This document shows positions 1 through 9,950 of a DNA stretch of 64,000 nucleotides, in pieces. Under the pieces are notes generated by a model that was not told the DNA's origin, searched no databases, and saw only the letters and a program-made list of their open reading frames with translations. This DNA comes from Alopecurus myosuroides (taxonomy: Eukaryota; Streptophyta; Magnoliopsida; Poales; Poaceae), in contig CM054060.1 of the NCBI GenBank assembly GCA_028641055.1, forward strand, positions 208,778,445 through 208,842,444. The letters run 5' to 3'. Positions within the stretch are counted from its first letter, which is position 1. Every line of letters starts with the position of its first letter. Both the position numbers and the translations under genes were made by a program.

Positions 1-974
1 GCACCGCCGCGGTTCCATTCCCGCCCTCGGTGCTCCTCGAGGTGGACGGGGGGAACGGCGATGAGGGGAGGAAGGTGGCGGTTTCGGTGTGGTGTTGTCT
101 GTCGAGGTTCAGACGAACAGCAGAACAGATGGACGAGAGGGTAGCGGTGGCGGCGATGGTTAGAGGAGAGGGCTAGGGTTGCTAGGGCAGGTAGAGAGTA
201 GGTAGGTTTTAAGGGGAGCTGGTGCTCGTACGGAGCAGCATCGGAGGGGGGGGGGAAGGTGATCGGGTGGTTCTGCGTGCAGCCGTACGGCAGGAAGAAG
301 ACGACAATGAACGGGTATGGGCCTGGGAGGAAGTGGTGGGCTGGGTGGAAAGGGAAAATAGGGGGTGGGCCTTAGGGAGAAAGAGGATGGGGCTGCCCCC
401 CTCTCCTTTCTAATTTTTCTTTTTCATTTTTTTTTTGCAAGAGAGCAAAGAGAGAGAAAGGATAGGATTTTTGGGGTTTTCCTTTTTTTTTATTGTTATT
501 ATTTTTTTGTAAAAAGGAATAAGAGGAAGAGAGAGAAGAGATAGGGGTTGTTGGGGTGGTTTTTATTTTATAATTAAATTTTATTTATTTGCAAACAATG
601 AGCAAAAGCAAGGTTGGTAATGATTTCCAAAATTTGTAAAATTAGTTTGGTTTTTAAATGGTTAGTTGGACTTCAACTATTAGTTTGATTTGGGAGAAAA
701 ATTTTGGAAAGCAGCAATTTTTATTTAATAAACTCAAGCAAGTATGCAAACATCAATGAATTTAATAGGTTGCAAGAATTGATTTTTAAACCACCATTTG
801 ATCATGCCCATTATGATTGGAAAGATTTGAAATTTGAGTTGAATTGGAAAATTACCATTAGGGTTTTGATAACAGGGAAAATTTTGAGTGGTTTGGAAAA
901 CATGATGCAATGCTTAGGGGATGCAGATGATGCAAGCAAAAAGCAAACAAACAGGTAACACCCCAGGTGTTACA
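1..974 (-). mobile_element. Element 1, 3' LTR (partial, cut by window edge)
   Basis: This stretch aligns base for base with 4689-5659. I read six substitutions and a 3-bp length change in a G-run, about 0.6% divergence. On the minus strand it begins TGTAACACCTGGGG at 974, the start of the LTR; the rest lies before the window. It serves as the 3' LTR because the primer site of this element sits beside the other LTR at 1474. The part visible here is a GC-rich block (1-410) followed by T-rich and A-rich sequence. It has no credible gene: the short frames are also present in the other LTR and are not conserved as proteins. The low divergence points to a young insertion. Confidence 0.85.
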
Positions 975-992
975 GACGACACCACTAACAAG

Positions 993-1012
993 GGATTGCG
1001 CCCTCGCAATCC
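993..1012. repeat. Perfect 8-bp hairpin next to element 1 3' LTR
   Basis: Arms GGATTGCG and CGCAATCC separated by CCCT, 19 bp inside the LTR boundary. It is in the position where a polypurine tract would be expected. Seen directly; function unknown. Confidence 0.7.
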
Positions 1013-1459
1013 ACCTGCTAACCCGGGAGGGGAAAGAAGTTCGACTATCGATTCTTCGTGCTTCCAGTTGATCTCCTCGACACCACTAACAGGGGCTTCT
1101 CGACACCACTAACAAGGGATTCTTGCTCGGAGTGACGACGATGTTCTTCCACCAGGAACCTTCCGATGATCGAACCTATTAGGTTAAGGGCTCAGAGAAC
1201 GTGCACCCACGTAGGATCCTAACACTTTGAAGGATTGAGTACGAGAGTAGACTCCAAAACAAATAAGATGGGAGGGGAAATAGAATATGGATAAGGAGAA
1301 AACAAGAAACCTATTGACATGTTTTCCAAAATAGTTTAGCAGAAATAGTTTTTGACACTCTAGAAACAACGACCTTTAGCGAGGTTATCCTACAGGCTTT
1401 GCGGACCCGTTGCTTCGATAACCATTCGTATCGAAACAATCTCGGGAATCGGAACCTGG

Positions 1460-1471
1460 GCTCTGATACCA
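1460..1471 (-). other. Primer-binding site (tRNA-iMet type), element 1
   Basis: The plus strand reads GCTCTGATACCA, so the minus strand reads TGGTATCAGAGC. This is the usual plant retrotransposon primer site for initiator methionine tRNA. It is separated from the LTR end at 1474 by two bases, which fixes the element as minus-strand. Confidence 0.9.
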
Positions 1472-1856
1472 TTTGTGACGCCCCGAGATCGGGCACTATG
1501 CAGATTTCAGCATTCTCGCCAACTCCGCATAATAACCGATTCCAGGTTGCCATTTATGATAACATTACAATAGTTCTCGAATAATCCACAATTACAACAG
1601 CATCAGAAAGATACAAGATGACTCAACGAGCCAGGGATTACAACTGATACAATACAAAGATCCAAATAACAGCGGAAGAAACAACATATCGTCCGTCTAC
1701 GGACAAGATCCAAATTGGACTAAGAGTCCTGAAGATAACCGAGAGCGTCCAATCCCTGCCCAGGCCAAGCCGGAGGGATTCCCAAGCTAACGTCGTCAGA
1801 CTTCAAACCTGTTGACTGCAATTTGGAATTTGCAGCCACGAAAGAGATTCGTGGGT

Positions 1857-1874
1857 CAGTACGGTTAAGTACTG
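1857..1874 (-). other. Conserved LTR hairpin IV (element 1)
   Basis: CAGTAC-loop-GTACTG, 6-bp perfect stem with a 6-nt loop. On the element strand the context is TTGC before and ACCC after, matching the same site in the solo LTR at 51121. About 380 nt from the LTR 3' end. Confidence 0.65.
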
Positions 1875-2278
1875 GCAAGGGGGATAAAACCCATACTCAC
1901 AAGATACCGGCGTAGCCAGTCATCACAAGATACAAATACTTTAGGATCAACGGAAAGGAAGGGGGTTATTGCAAATAAGCGACAGCAGGCTGCACTAACC
2001 AACTACAGAGATTCTATTACTTCCAACTATCAGAAAGGGGATAAGATCGAGTAATAGTAACCAACTGAAAGATAACTTCAAACAAACCCATCCTGGATCT
2101 CGCCCCTTATCCGAAGAAGCAACCCGAGGATAACTCACACAGTTGAGTTAATGATGGTTCAGATTATTGTGTCAATAAGCCTATTACTAGTCAAGTTGTT
2201 AATCATTGGGTGAAAGGTTGTTATTCATTAGGTTTAAGTTGTCCTGAGTACTTGTTAGCCAGTACTTTCACCAAGTAA

Positions 2279-2327
2279 TCCATAACCGCGGAAAACACGG
2301 CTTCTCGAGAAGATTATCCCTGCAGGG
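2279..2327 (-). other. Conserved LTR hairpin cluster I-II-III (element 1)
   Basis: On the element strand, in order: I, CCCTGCAGGG (2318-2327), a 10-bp palindrome; II, CTTCTCGAGAAG (2301-2312), a 12-bp palindrome; III, TCC-GCGGTTAT-GGA (2279-2292), a short stem with an 8-nt loop. The same three modules in the same order occur in the LTRs at 45542 and 50781 with different arm sequences. Confidence 0.65.
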
Positions 2328-3959
2328 TTGCACCATAGTAACCGACACTCATGAATATCCCGCCAGATGGAGCGGCCACTCCACCAAGCGGGGCACTCAA
2401 CACAATCCAACCCTTCTTCGCATCAAGCCCAAAGCACCTTGGGCGCACGGCTACTCGAGCCCAGAAGAAAATGGACCCTCATAGCACTCTAAGACCGTGT
2501 CCCCCTATATGCCGACTACGAAAGTTCCACCCGGGTACCAAGGGCTCGCAAGATCATGCATGCAGCAAATGGAAAACCCGAACTAAATGAGGCGATTTGG
2601 ACGAGATGCGAATCGGGTCAAACTGAGGGGGAGCCCATACTCCCCAAATGCGGGTAGTGCGCTCATCATGGATCAGTAGACAAGACCCTTTTCCTATTTG
2701 GGTCGACACTAGCAGGCCTCAAAACCACAAAGGGCCTCCTGCCGGTGCCTTATCATCAAATTTATTATTAATAGTAACATTAGCATGATTAATTGATTGA
2801 GTAAACATCGAGCCCCCAGAACATAATAGAGTAATAATAGGAAGTAACGGGTAACAGACTCGAGCAAAACAACCCTAAGCAAGATAGTAAGACACATGCT
2901 CAAGCAAAGGTTATAGGTATGGAAGTGAGGCAATATCAAGGTTAAGGGATTCATGTGATGGGTTCGTAACAGAAACAACTACTACTAAGGATAGCAGGAA
3001 AGAATCAACGGAAAGAATCGGTAACAAGTGATGAAAGGCAGCCATATGGCATGCAGGTGAGTATACTTGCCTGAGATCCCGCAAGGTAGCAGAACTTGTC
3101 GTTGCTCACATCATCTCAACGTCCTATCCGGGAAGAAGCAATGAACCTCGAACAAACACCGGATGCAACAATTACTACTACGGCAAAAGACCCAGCATGA
3201 TCAAGGTATGGATGCATGACAAGTTTAAAGATGCATCAAAGTAAACTAGTTGACAAGATAAACAAATTTGAATGGACCCATATGCAATTTGAGTTGCATA
3301 TGAACAGCCCATGAATTATGGTTGAAACAATTGTTTTCCAACTAACCAATAGGTGAAAGTGGATTAGCATGATGCATGGATGAGGAAAACAGCAAAATAA
3401 CAACATTAGAATCAAATTAAAATAGGGTGTAGCAATTTAGAATTTTATTATGAACTTAGGGAATTTTGGGTGCCTTAAAGGGAACACACAAGTATTTTGT
3501 TGTTTTCAACCATTTAAAATGTTCAAAACAAATAACAAAGTTGATATTTGAAAAGAACATCAAATTTTAGTTGGATTACATGTTTCACATTTTGAAATTG
3601 GACTTAGGATTATTTAATTATGAATTAAACAATATTAAACAATTTTTAATTGAATTAAACAAGATTTAAATTGTTTAGGCAATTTAAATTGTTCAAACCA
3701 GGAAACAAAAATTATATTTGGAAAGATGAGTTGAAATGGTATGGAAAACATATTTTATTTGCATTTATTGGATTAATAATTAATTAGTTATTGAATTTAG
3801 AAATTTTCAATTTAATTATTTGAATTCAAAATTAGATTGCATTTTGGAATTTCAAAACAGAAAACAAATGATGTAGTTAGATAGAGTATTAAATTTGGGC
3901 CAGAAAACATATTTTATTTTCTTTATTTGGGGTTATAGAATAAAAGTTATTAACAACTT

Positions 3960-4870
3960 AAGGTGGAGGACCAATCTGTAATTTGTGAGGGCCTAGAGGT
4001 GAAGAAAACAGGGGGCAGGGGCCTCGCGGTGGAAAAAAGAGAAGGCCAGGGGCCTAGATGCACACCGCCAGATCCAGATCTGGATCTGGGGTCGATTCTC
4101 ACCGAGGGTGACCCCAGCCGCGGCCGCTGACGCGCGGGCCCGAGGGCCACGCGGTGCTGACGCAGCGCGGGTGGCGGATGAGGTGGCCTCCGCGGTCACT
4201 GACCCGTGGGACCTGGCGCCACGCGCGGAAATTCGCAAAAAAGGGGGGCGGGGCAGCGTGCCCGCGGGGATTCGACCCGCTGCCCTCGCGGCGCGAGCGC
4301 ACGGAGGGAACCACTGCGCTACTGCAACGTTTGTGTTGGCTCTGGTAACTGACGAAAGAAGAGGTGTCGACGCAGTTAACTGAACACTGAACAAATCGCT
4401 GCCTTTTTCTGAACCTGACGAACGAGGTAGGGAACGATAGTAAACGCCGGCGGCCACTACTGCAGGGCGGCGAGGTGCAAGGGGTGTTGGCGCGTGCGGC
4501 AATTGGGACCTAGGGCGTGGGGGGGAGACGGACAGAGCGAGAGGGAGAAGGGCAGGGGCGAAGGGCGAGTACCTGCGCTGCAGGTCGTCGGCGACTGTCG
4601 ACGGGCAGTGGCAGAGCGCTCCTCGCCGTCGACGGCGCGGGCCACACCGGAGGTCCCAGCAGGCGGCGAGGGGACGGGGAGGCGCACCGCACCGCCGCGG
4701 TTCCATTCCCGCCCTCGGTGCTCCTCGAGGTGGACGGGGGGAACGGCGATGAGGGGAGGAAGGTGGCGGTTTCGGTGTGGTGTTGTCTGTCGAGGTTCAG
4801 ACGAACAACAGAACAGATGGATGAGAGGGTAGCGGTGGCGGCGATGGTTAGAGGAGAGGGCTAGGGTTGC
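3960..4870. other. GC-rich, CpG-rich block of element 1 LTR
   Basis: An abrupt change from AT-rich flanks to GC-rich sequence with frequent CpG. It contains overlapping long frames on both strands (up to 237 codons at 3993-4706 minus), the pattern expected when stop codons are rare because of GC content. No domain is recognisable. Similar GC-rich blocks lie in the other three long LTRs of the window. Confidence 0.6.
4257..4328 (-). other. tRNA-like segment with Pol III A and B boxes (degenerate)
   Basis: On the minus strand TAGCGCAGTGGTT (4321-4309) fits the A-box consensus and GGGTCGAATCC (4278-4268) fits the B box with one mismatch. They are 30 nt apart, as in a tRNA. A perfect T-arm is present: GCGGG, 7-nt loop TCGAATC, CCCGC. 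The acceptor stem does not pair, so it is not a working tRNA gene. It may be a tRNA-derived SINE head or a chance tRNA-like promoter. Confidence 0.4.
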
Positions 4871-5659
4871 TAGGGCAGGTAGAGAGTAGGTAGGTTTTAA
4901 GGGGAGCTGGTGCTCGTACGGAGCAGCATCGGAGGGGGGGAAGGTGATCGGGTGGTTCTGCGTGCAGCCGTACGGCAGGAAGAAGACGACAATGAACGGG
5001 TATGGGCCAGGGAGGAAGTGGTGGCCTGGGTGGAAAGGGAAAATAGGGGGTGGGCCTTAGGGAGAAAGAGGATGGGGCTGCCCCCCTCTCCTTTCTAATT
5101 TTTCTTTTTCATTTTTTTTTTGCAAGAGAGCAAAGAGAGAGAAAGGATAGGATTTTTGGGGTTTTCCTTTTTTTTTATTGTTATTATTTTTTTGTAAAAA
5201 GGAATAAGAGGAAGAGAGAGAAGAGATAGGGGTTGTTGGGGTGGTTTTTATTTTATAATTAAATTTTATTTATTTGCAAACAATGAGCAAAAGCAAGGTT
5301 GGTAATGATTTCCAAAATTTGTAAAATTAGTTTGGTTTTTAAATGGTTAGTTGGACTTCAACTATTAGTTTGATTTGGGAGAAAATTTTTGGAAAGCGGC
5401 AATTTTTATTTAATAAACTCAAGCAAGTATGCAAACATCAATGAATTTAATAGGTTGCAAGAATTGATTTTTAAACCACCATTTGATCATGCCCATTATG
5501 ATTGGAAAGATTTGAAATTTGAGTTGAATTGGAAAATTACCATTAGGGTTTTGATAACAGGGAAAATTTTGAGTGGTTTGGAAAACATGATGCAATGCTT
5601 AGGGGATGCAGATGATGCAAGCAAAAAGCAAACAAACAGGTAACACCCCAGGTGTTACA

Positions 5660-6918
5660 ACAATTCCGTCCTTTTTTCTCCAACGGGCCTAGGGTTTCTC
5701 CGGAGAGGAGCTATGGAGCGTCTGAATCCCACCCAAGTCTAGGGTATGCCATACCATGTGTGTTACAGTGTGTCATGGGTCTTGGACTCCCAATATTCCC
5801 TCAATCTCTGTGTTATGGCTTCACCGGCGTCAGATTCTCTCTCGTGGTTCCAGGACTACTCATAGCCCAAAACTCCCGGATCTGATGGAAAACGGGGAGG
5901 GGGGATATTGCCAATAGATGGTCCCTACCATTGTATTTGGTGGTCCTTGGGCCTAGCATAACACAACAAGGAAATTAGTTCCACTTTGCTACCCCCTTCT
6001 GGTTCACGTAGAGGGTCCATAACAGCAGTTTCGTCCTTTTTTCTCCAACGGGCCTAGGGTTTCTCCAGAGGGGATCTCTAGAGCGTCTTATTCCCACCCA
6101 AGCCTAGGGTATGTCATACCATGTGTGTTAGAGTGTTACATGGGTCTTGGATTCCCAATATTGCCTCAATCTCTGTGTTATGGCTTCACCGGCGTCGGAT
6201 TCTCTCTTCCGGGTTCCAGGACATACTCAGAGCCCGAAACTCCCGGATGTGACTGGACGGGGGGAGGGGGAATCTTTCCAAGACGTGGGCCCTATCATAT
6301 TCTTGGGTGTTCTTTGGTCCTAACCTAACACAACCAAGCAATTAGTTTCACTTTGCTACCCCTTTTCGGCTCACCTAGAGGGGCCAGGATGATAGTTCCA
6401 TCCTTTTCTTTAGCGGGCCTAGGGTATCTCCGGAGAGGAGCTTTAGAGCGTCTGAATCCCACCCAAGCCTACGGTATGCTATACCATGCATGTGTCTGAT
6501 AGTGTTTCATGTGTCTTTGATGACCAAGATTCCCTCAATCTTTGTGTTATGCCTTCACCGGCGTCGGATTCTCTCTCGCGGGTTCCAGGGCCACTCAGAG
6601 CCCGAAACTTCTGGATCAAACAGAACGGGGGGAATCTTGACAAGAGGTGGGCCCAACATCGTATTGGGTTTTCCTTTGGCCTAACCTGACACAATCAAGA
6701 AAATAGTTCCCCTTCGCTACCTCCTTTCGGCTCACGTAGAGGGGCCAGATCAACAGTTCCGTCCTTTTCTCCAACGGGCCTAGGGTACCTCCGGAGAGGA
6801 GCTCCAGAGCGTCTTAATCCCACCAAATACTAGGGTATAACATAACATGTTTGTTAGAGTGTGGAATGGGTCTTGGATGCACAATATTCCCTCACTATTT
6901 TTGCTAGGGCTTCAACAG
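5660..6918. repeat. Satellite array patch A (~360-bp monomers)
   Basis: Tandem monomers recognised by the anchor CCTAGGG at 5688, 6053, 6418 and 6779 (spacing 365, 365, 361). Subtypes in order are B, C, E. Each monomer carries the conserved strings TCCCACCCAAG, CGGATCTGA and GGGCCC. The patch is bounded by the element 1 LTR on the left and the element 2 LTR on the right; the monomer cut at 6918 resumes at 19974. Short frames inside are not conserved between monomers. Confidence 0.92.
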
Positions 6919-7404
6919 TGTGGTGACCCAACACACCACTCCATGTGTAGTGCGCAAGTCAATGACATAGCACTCACAGAAGGTCTTATCCGTGAATATT
7001 ACATCCCTCAGAGTAGTACAACGGAAACATAGCGGGACCAGGAAAAACTATAGAATACAAACTTCATTACAAAATCTTGAGAATCTCTCTGAAGAATCAA
7101 AGAAGATCTCATACAAATGAAACATCAGAAGAAACAAATGCGAGGCTCCAAGCTGTAGAAGAACTCTAGCTCAGAACTAAACCTACTATGGCTGATGTCA
7201 GCCCTAAACTACGGCTTTAAACAACTAAGTCCAAGTATGGTCTTCTCCTACACCATGATAGCTTCTCCTCCACCAGCGTTTTTGATGACGAAGCTTTACT
7301 GTCTAAGTAGAATAAGAATCCACCTAGCTTCATGAGTAACGATGGCTTCACAATGACGACTTCCATAGGCTTCAACTCTAAGCAGGGGGTCAAACGGGAA
7401 CGAA

Positions 7405-7424
7405 TGAGTAACGAGCGTTACTCA
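7405..7424 (-). other. Conserved LTR hairpin IV (element 2, left LTR)
   Basis: TGAGTAAC-GAGC-GTTACTCA, an 8-bp perfect stem with a 4-nt loop, preceded by CTTGC on the element strand as in the other families. In the right LTR (14843-14862) one arm base has changed C to T within a CpG, leaving one mismatch. Confidence 0.65.
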
Positions 7425-7656
7425 GCAAGCTCATGATATATAGTGGGTAGTTTGATGCACTAACTACAGCTTTAGACTCGAAAGAGTCATAAGCTAATGC
7501 AAGGTTTCTGTAAATCTTTCTTCAAGAGGTTGCTTTTAATTTCTGAAAACTATGCCCGCCAGATGTTCACAGGACTAGAACTTCATGGAGTTGCCTTTCC
7601 TGCGGCGTTCGCAGCTCCTTCCCGGAACAGGGGGTAACATGCCACATCCTTTTACA

Positions 7657-7666
7657 CTCTGCAGAG
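7657..7666 (-). other. Conserved LTR palindrome I (element 2, left LTR)
   Basis: CTCTGCAGAG, a 10-bp palindrome preceded on the element strand by GGTAAAGTAACGCAC. The solo LTRs at 45542 and 50781 have a similar leader and palindrome. Modules II and III are not recognisable after it in this family. Same site at 15095-15104. Confidence 0.55.
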
Positions 7667-9408
7667 GTGCGTTACTTTACCCATGGACGACCAAGACCAT
7701 GTTGCACAACCAGGTGTACATTCTTGTCCACTCCCACTCAGGTGTGGGGCCCGGTTGTTGGTCCAAGCCAAACCGTGCTTCTCCGCACAACGCATGCCCA
7801 CCCATTTCTGCCAGCAGGTTGAACGCCTGATTCCACCCCTCACGATGGAGATCTACGCGCCCCTGGCAGACACTCATAGACCCCAGAGTCCGTGGGACGT
7901 AAGGGCTCCTCCCCATGTGCATGTAGTCCTGCAGAACCTACAACGTACGTCTCTGGCAGCCCGTTGACATGCGAACGAGAAAAGATCACAGCTGACTTAC
8001 TCCCCCCATAGAAGACCCATGGTTAATGCGAATTTACGGCGCAAGAATCCTGACGGCAGTTGTGATTAATCCTAGGTAATACTTTCCCATGCAGATGGAA
8101 CCTTCCTTTGACCTATTCATCTTACCATGGTCCCATCTTCCCACCAAACAGAACAATACCACTCGGGTAGTCATTCAAGTAGTCATATTATTATAAAAAT
8201 AGGATCATGCATTCTTTTGAGATTAGGTGGTAATACGATAGAGGTTTTTGCAATAAGTTTGTTAGGAAGTACTACAAAGGATATGAGCAAGTGATGAACT
8301 TGCCTGAGATTGAAATAACCATAATAATCAATGTCTTCGGGTTCGAGGGTCGTGTAGAGAAAGCCCGAGATTTGAAAGATAGCAAAGTAGTCCCAGTAAG
8401 GACTACAGAAAACACTGGCAAGATGATACATGCATAGTAATGAGATGCATTGTGTAACACCCTGGAAAATACCCCAGCTTACAAGTGTAAGCCACGTTTG
8501 ATACGATATCTTAATCACACAGGTTTTAGGTGAAATGTTTCATCACTTGTGGTGATGTGGTTATTAGTTCTTTTAGACTTATAGGTGTTTCACCTTTACT
8601 TAGCAAACAATTGTTATCATGTTTAGATAGAGGTGTTTATTACTTGGTTAGGCAATAAGACAATGACACATGGAAAACAACTATTGAGAAGATAACAATC
8701 ACATTTTTGTTTTATATTCAAAAAATGTAGAGCACATGGCAAAGAGTTTAATTGAAGATGATGAACTAATACAGCTAACTCTATCATCACAATACTTTCT
8801 AATGACTTGTTATTATAGGTTTTAGTAGGTGTGAAAACATGAGGGTTTTATTAATTACGAAAATAATGTTGTGTCAGCTATTTCTGGTTATAATGGAATA
8901 TTATAGAAATTTATTATAAGTTTAGAAATAAGTTTGTAAGTTAAACAAAATGTTTTATATTTGATATATTTGAGTTGGAAATGCTTTTCTCTTTAATTTG
9001 GTATATCATTTAATGTTTTCTGAAAATATTTGAATATGTTATTATTTTATTAATTTTAAATGAATTATACGACTAGGGAAAACATTGCATACATAAAAAC
9101 ATGGTCAAATGACCTTGTAAACATCATAGATGAGTTGCATATGTCATTTGGAGCATTTTGGTATATAACTTGTATTTTTCTGATTTTATGAATTATTTAT
9201 TATTTTTCTCAATTTTAAATGATTTAATTTAATTAAAGAAAATATTTAATTTTAAAACTTTTCAAACATGTTTAAAAAGTTGATAAACATATAGAGTTTA
9301 TTTTTCTAAACATTTTGATATATTTTTCATATTTTTCTAATTAACAGAATAAAAGATATTTATTAAACAAATTTTAATTATTTTCTGATTTTAAAATGAC
9401 ATGTGGGT

Positions 9409-9470
9409 CCACGTGGCAGTTTTTAATTTAATTAAAAGGGAAAAACAATTATGATGTCATGCTGACATCA
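9409..9470 (-). promoter_or_regulatory. Paired bZIP-type sites plus G-box (element 2, left LTR)
   Basis: TGATGTCATGCTGACATCA at 9452-9470 is two degenerate TGACGTCA octamers 11 bp apart; each differs from TGACGTCA by a single C-to-T type change at the CpG. A perfect G-box palindrome CCACGTGG is at 9409-9416. TGACGTCA and CACGTG are established plant bZIP binding cores. The right LTR has the pair at 16879-16897. Confidence 0.55.
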
Positions 9471-9479
9471 GGCCTGCGT

Positions 9480-9950
9480 CATCACCGGAGGGGATTTCTA
9501 CTGTGATAATCAAATCGATGGATTCTTCAGGAATTGACATGATTCATTTGATCCTACAGCTAGAGGGGAACAAGGGGAACCAGATAGTGGCGGCGGAGTG
9601 GCCATTTGGTCGATGGATGGCTGGCGAGGATCATCACGGCAGCGACAGATGACGAAACACGGCGGCGCGAAGAATTCATGGATGAAAATTAAAATTGGAA
9701 GTACCCGGAGACTCCTCAGCTCACGCTTAGGCTCGTGGTAGAGTCGGAGTAGCAAGACTTTGCCGGAATCGACCAGAATCATCCACGGCGTCCGGCGGCC
9801 GGAGATGAACGAGATGCTCTGATTCATCCACTACCAAGCTTCCCAGCAAACGAGGCTCGGTGTGGAGATACATGACGTCGAGGTGGAGCTCGTGGTGTAC
9901 TCGGAGTAGCTCGGTGAGGTCCAGGTCGACGACGATTTGCAAAAAATATA
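9480..9950. other. GC-rich block of element 2 left LTR
   Basis: Short GC-rich and CpG-rich island between AT-rich flanks. A 105-codon minus frame (9510-9827) is partly kept in the other LTR (16937-17254) but with frequent amino-acid changes and no known domain. I treat it as non-coding. Confidence 0.5.

Larger units (their letters stand above)
975..1473 (-). mobile_element. Element 1, shrunken internal region (499 bp, non-coding)
   Basis: Sequence between the two LTRs of element 1. Read on the minus strand it starts with the primer site and a leader of about 300 bp, then a segment with three copies of AGTGGTGTCG, and a perfect hairpin, and then directly meets the 3' LTR. No gag, pol or polypurine tract is visible on the element strand; the only purine-rich run (about 1023-1037) is on the wrong strand. 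The element therefore depends on proteins made elsewhere, or is an internally deleted derivative. The left breakpoint of the 19.9-kb tandem duplication lies in this region at 1176. Confidence 0.75.
1474..5659 (-). mobile_element. Element 1, 5' LTR (4,186 bp, non-coding)
   Basis: Bounded by TGTGACGCCC at 1474 and GGTGTTACA ending at 5659, giving TGTAACACC...GGGGCGTCACA on the minus strand with TG/CA ends. The 3' side (1474-2330) carries hairpin modules shared with other LTR families in this window. The middle (3240-3950) is AT-rich. A GC-rich block (3960-4870) holds long open frames on both strands, which I attribute to base composition. The rest (5090-5659) is T-rich and A-rich. Right flank is satellite. 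LTRs over 4 kb with a tiny non-coding interior fit the LARD class of non-autonomous Ty3/gypsy derivatives; the family name is not established. Confidence 0.85.

Noticed and set aside
1857..1874. Hairpins considered as bacterial-type terminators
   Set aside because: No T-run follows and the context is a plant LTR; the conservation is across LTR families instead.
3993..4706. 237-codon minus-strand frame in the element 1 LTR
   Set aside because: Lies in a GC-rich block where several frames on both strands are open; low-complexity R/P/S/A composition, no domain, and a long non-coding LTR context.
4900..5090. G-rich tracts considered as a G-quadruplex
   Set aside because: G-runs occur but one loop is about 14 nt, and nothing beyond composition supports a structure.
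5660..6918. Repeats with regular spacing considered as a CRISPR-like array
   Set aside because: The repeats are full tandem monomers of about 360 bp without spacers, in a plant context.
8183..8518. 111-codon minus frame repeated at 15621-15956
   Set aside because: Present in both LTRs of element 2 by descent; substitutions are not biased to silent positions and no domain is recognised.
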